A DNA stretch of 6,901 bases, taken from assembly GCA_013816725.1 (NCBI GenBank), contig JACDEA010000120.1, positions 1-6,901 on the forward strand, written 5' to 3'. The notes under the pieces are model-generated. The model saw only the letters and a program-made list of their open reading frames with translations, did not search any database and was not told the origin of the DNA. The stretch comes from Actinomycetota bacterium. GTDB taxonomy: Bacteria; Actinomycetota; Acidimicrobiia; Acidimicrobiales; JACDEA01. Position 1 is the first letter of the stretch. The number at the start of each line of letters is the position of its first letter. A program made the position numbers and the translations under genes. This document shows, one piece after another, positions 5,457-6,901 of this stretch.

Positions 5457-5977
5457 GCGCTACGGGCCTGAAGGGGCGGTTGCTCGTAGCCCTCCCCGTC
5501 CTCATCGACCCCAACTTCGACCGCACCGTGGTGTACCTCCTCGAACACGGCAATGAGGGCGCTCTCGGGCTCGTGCTCAACCGGCCGAGCCCGCTGGCCC
5601 TGGCCGAGCCGTTGCCGAGGTGGTCGCTGCTGGCCGCCGACCCCGAGGTGATCTTCGTGGGCGGTCCCGTCGCGTCAAGCAGCGCGATCGGCCTGGGCGA
5701 GCGGGGCGAGGGCACGGTGGAAGTCGTCGACCTCGAGGAAGCGCCCGATGCGTTTGGCCAGCCCGTTGATCGCGTGCGGGTATTCGCCGGGCACGCCGGC
5801 TGGACGAGCGGTCAGCTCGAGAACGAGATCGATGCCGGCGCGTGGGTCGTGGTCGACACCGAGCCCGGCGACGTCATGACCGACGACCCCGAGGGCCTCT
5901 GGACCGACGTCCTGCGCCGCCAGCGCGGCGCCCTGGCCGCCCTGGCCAACTTCCCCTTGGACGCGACGCTCAACTGA
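5453..5977 (+). CDS. yqgE: YqgE/AlgH family protein (DUF179)
   Basis: A 174-residue protein with the full YqgE/AlgH pattern: LKGRLLVALPVLIDPNFDRTVVYLLEH (6-32), GALGLVLNRP (36-45), a GGPV turn at 70-73, and FAGHAGWTSGQLENEI (111-126), where the family has a GW-x2-GQL core. The C-terminus carries DDPEGLWTDVLRR. Length agrees with the family (about 180-190 aa). These proteins are widespread and cytosolic with no firmly established biochemical role; the link to alginate regulation in Pseudomonas gave the AlgH name. GTG 5453 is chosen because the conserved region begins five residues later and no ATG or better start lies nearby. It shows no functional relation to the catabolic genes on its left and converges on the caspase-like gene, with 24 nt between the stops. 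Confidence 0.92.
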   Translation: MSATGLKGRLLVALPVLIDPNFDRTVVYLLEHGNEGALGLVLNRPSPLALAEPLPRWSLLAADPEVIFVGGPVASSSAIGLGERGEGTVEVVDLEEAPDAFGQPVDRVRVFAGHAGWTSGQLENEIDAGAWVVVDTEPGDVMTDDPEGLWTDVLRRQRGALAALANFPLDATLN

Positions 5978-5983
5978 AGGCCA

Positions 5984-6015
5984 ATTCAGCAGTAGACCAA
6001 CTCAGCCGTAGACCA
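5984..6015. repeat. Tandem 16-bp near-identical repeat at convergent gene ends
   Basis: ATTCAGCAGTAGACCA (5984-5999) is followed immediately by ACTCAGCCGTAGACCA (6000-6015), identical at 14 of 16 positions. The second copy encodes the last codons and TGA of the reverse-strand gene; the first copy repeats this gene tail, including a second TGA-containing end, in the space before the yqgE stop. It looks like a local tandem duplication. No hairpin terminator is seen between the two convergent genes. Confidence 0.7.
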
Positions 6016-6562
6016 TTCTGAATCCGAGGCGGCGGACGAAGGCGCCGTAGTTCTCCTTGAGCCAGCGGTCGACGGCGTCGATGCGCTGGTAGTAGGTGAG
6101 CGCCTCGAACAGGATCAGGTCGAAGGCGGCCGACTCGTGCCAGTCGATGTCGCGGTCGAAGCCGGCCACGCAACGCGCCTTTGTCGCCCGCCGGAAGGCC
6201 TCGATCTCCCGCCGGGGTAGGTCGAGGACCGAGCAGGAGCCGAAGTAGATCGTCTTGCCGGCCGACGACCCGTTCATCTCGTCGGCCAGTTCGTCGAGGC
6301 CGATGAACTGGCGGCCGATCCGCAGTCGCCCGGGCACGCCGTGAAAGCCGAAATAGCCGATGGAGTAGCGCTGGTACTGGCGCTGGGGCCACAGCCGGAC
6401 GAGGTGGACCAGCTCGCTGACCGTCCGCACGTTGTCGTGCAGGAACCGGATCTGGCCCACGCCCTCGAGGTACTCGAGCAACGGACGGACGCTCTGCTTA
6501 TCGGTGAGCTTTGGGGACCATCCACCCTCGACGCAGAAGATGCCGGGGCGGCGACGGGCCAT
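6002..6562 (-). CDS. Small caspase-like-fold protein candidate (DUF6642-like), 186 aa
   Basis: ATG 6562 gives a 186-residue soluble protein beginning MARRRPGIFCVEGGW. The centre contains a beta strand ending in His, SIGYFGFHG (67-75, His74), and a second strand ending in Cys, KTIYFGSCSVL (103-113, Cys110). This strand-HG and strand-GSC order, about 36 residues apart, is the layout of the catalytic dyad of caspase/CHAT-type clan CD peptidases. Further conserved-looking segments are CVAGFDRDIDWHESAAFDLILFEAL (131-155) and the C-terminal RRLGFRMVYG. From memory it resembles proteins labelled DUF6642, starting with IFCxEGxW; I could not check this. The role is unknown; caspase-like proteins in bacteria serve regulated proteolysis or defence. 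There is no signal peptide or membrane segment. An in-frame extension to 6871 exists but reads through tandem repeats and antisense to an exported-protein gene, so it is not used. Confidence 0.75.
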   Translation of the reverse strand: MARRRPGIFCVEGGWSPKLTDKQSVRPLLEYLEGVGQIRFLHDNVRTVSELVHLVRLWPQRQYQRYSIGYFGFHGVPGRLRIGRQFIGLDELADEMNGSSAGKTIYFGSCSVLDLPRREIEAFRRATKARCVAGFDRDIDWHESAAFDLILFEALTYYQRIDAVDRWLKENYGAFVRRLGFRMVYG

Positions 6563-6654
6563 GACCGAGTGTGGCGCGTCGGCGGGTACTGCGTGACAAC
6601 TCGCCACTCCGTGTGCATGCTTCGCGCCGCAATGTGGAACAGTCCGGACACCGC

Positions 6655-6745
6655 TCATGCCAAAACGGAAGTGCATGCCAAAAACAGAAGTTGCCAAAAT
6701 CAGAAGCGCATGCCAAAAACGGGAGCGCATGCCAATGACAGAAGG
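6655..6745. repeat. Five tandem 16-19 bp repeats carrying start-codon/purine modules
   Basis: Consecutive units at 6655-6672, 6673-6691, 6692-6707, 6708-6726 and 6727-6745 follow the consensus GCATGCCAAAAACAGAAGT. Unit 1 has one A fewer and unit 3 lacks the leading GCA. Four units contain CATGCC, and all end in a purine tract (GAAG or GGAG) lying about 2-3 nt before the next unit's ATG or its equivalent position. The array is more AT-rich than its surroundings and lies between the divergent caspase-like gene and the exported-protein gene, ending exactly in the likely start region of the latter. Confidence 0.85.
6721..6725 (+). promoter_or_regulatory. Likely Shine-Dalgarno for the exported-protein gene
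   Basis: GGGAG at 6721-6725 lies 9 nt before ATG 6735 and 3 nt before ATG 6729, which are in the same frame. The spacing favours ATG 6735. A second purine tract AGAAGGA (6740-6746) precedes an in-frame GTG at 6750 by only 3 nt, making that start less likely. Confidence 0.4.
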
Positions 6746-6901
6746 ACGTGTGCCCAAGCGTCGCCGGTGGTGCGTCCCGCTGTTGGCGACCGCCGCACTG
6801 ACCGCCGTCCTGTCAATGGCGTCGTCGGCCGCCGCCGCCGACATGCCGCCGTGGCCGCCGCCGGCGCCCACGCCGCCGTTCCCCTCGCTGAACCCGACGC
6901 C
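6735..6901 (+). CDS. Exported proline-rich protein, N-terminal part (runs off window)
   Basis: An open frame from ATG 6735 to the window end gives a classic secretory signal peptide: n-region with KRRR, hydrophobic core CVPLLATAALTAVLSMA, and a small-residue end SSAAAA before DMPPW, where signal peptidase I would cut. The mature part starts with a proline-rich stretch (PPWPPPAPTPPFPSLNPTP) typical of cell-wall-spanning linkers of actinobacterial surface or secreted proteins. The rest is outside the window, so the family cannot be named. The frame stays open upstream through in-frame ATGs at 6729, 6675 and 6657 inside the tandem repeats, so alternative starts would add up to 26 residues before the signal peptide. 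The Cys in the core is not in a lipobox. The gene is divergent from the caspase-like gene; a joint role is unproven. Confidence 0.7.
   Translation, partial: MTEGRVPKRRRWCVPLLATAALTAVLSMASSAAAADMPPWPPPAPTPPFPSLNPT

Noticed and set aside
6593..6621. GTGACA and CATGCT with a 17-bp spacer as a promoter for the exported-protein gene
   Set aside because: The -10 matches the consensus at only three of six positions; too weak to list as a feature.
6655..6745. CRISPR-like array
   Set aside because: The units are 16-19 bp and directly abutting, without spacers, so this is a simple tandem repeat.
6563..6871. N-terminal extension of the caspase-like protein to an ATG-like start at 6871
   Set aside because: The added residues are a translation of the tandem repeats and the antisense of a clear signal peptide; the IFCVEGGW start fits ATG 6562.

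Overview
The window is GC-rich DNA with dense genes, short or overlapping gene junctions and frequent GTG/TTG starts. Several genes lack a Shine-Dalgarno sequence but carry a TANNNT -10 box a few bases before the start codon, the pattern of leaderless transcripts. Together with the gene content (mono-cluster ferredoxin, FadD-like ligase, MaoC/DUF35/Ltp2-like aldolase set, FadE-like dehydrogenase) this points to an actinobacterium, possibly an uncultured Acidimicrobiia-type lineage. The taxonomic guess is inference only.

Left part (1-5197): acyl-CoA catabolism. The end of a ferredoxin gene (1-105) meets, tail to tail, a reverse-strand AMP-forming acyl-CoA ligase (107-1459, probably extending to 1519). 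Divergent from the ligase is a tight run of four genes: a single-hotdog MaoC enoyl-CoA hydratase (1542-1958), two different stand-alone DUF35 zinc-ribbon/OB-fold proteins (1962-2363 and 2360-2788) and a thiolase-fold protein without the thiolase nucleophile (2785-3945). The last resembles the Ltp2-type retro-aldolases of steroid side-chain degradation. After a perfect 34-bp palindrome comes an acyl-CoA dehydrogenase (4040-5197). Read as a pathway, the ligase makes a CoA ester, the dehydrogenase desaturates it, the hydratase adds water, and the DUF35-aldolase complex cleaves the hydroxyacyl-CoA by retro-aldol reaction. The ferredoxin could serve a cytochrome P450 outside the window. The substrate is not shown by the sequence; a branched or steroid-like side chain is the best guess.

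Right part (5194-6901): unrelated genes. A possible 56-residue membrane or secreted protein (reverse, 5194-5364) diverges from a YqgE/AlgH-family gene (5453-5977). Convergent with yqgE is a small reverse-strand protein (6002-6562) with a caspase-like His/Cys pair. Divergent from it, after five tandem 16-19 bp repeats that each resemble a ribosome-binding/start module, begins a gene for an exported proline-rich protein that runs off the window.

The points most worth a second look are the Ltp2-like aldolase module with two separate DUF35 partners, the shared bidirectional -10 between ligase and hydratase, the 34-bp palindrome, the caspase-like protein, and the tandem start-site repeats.
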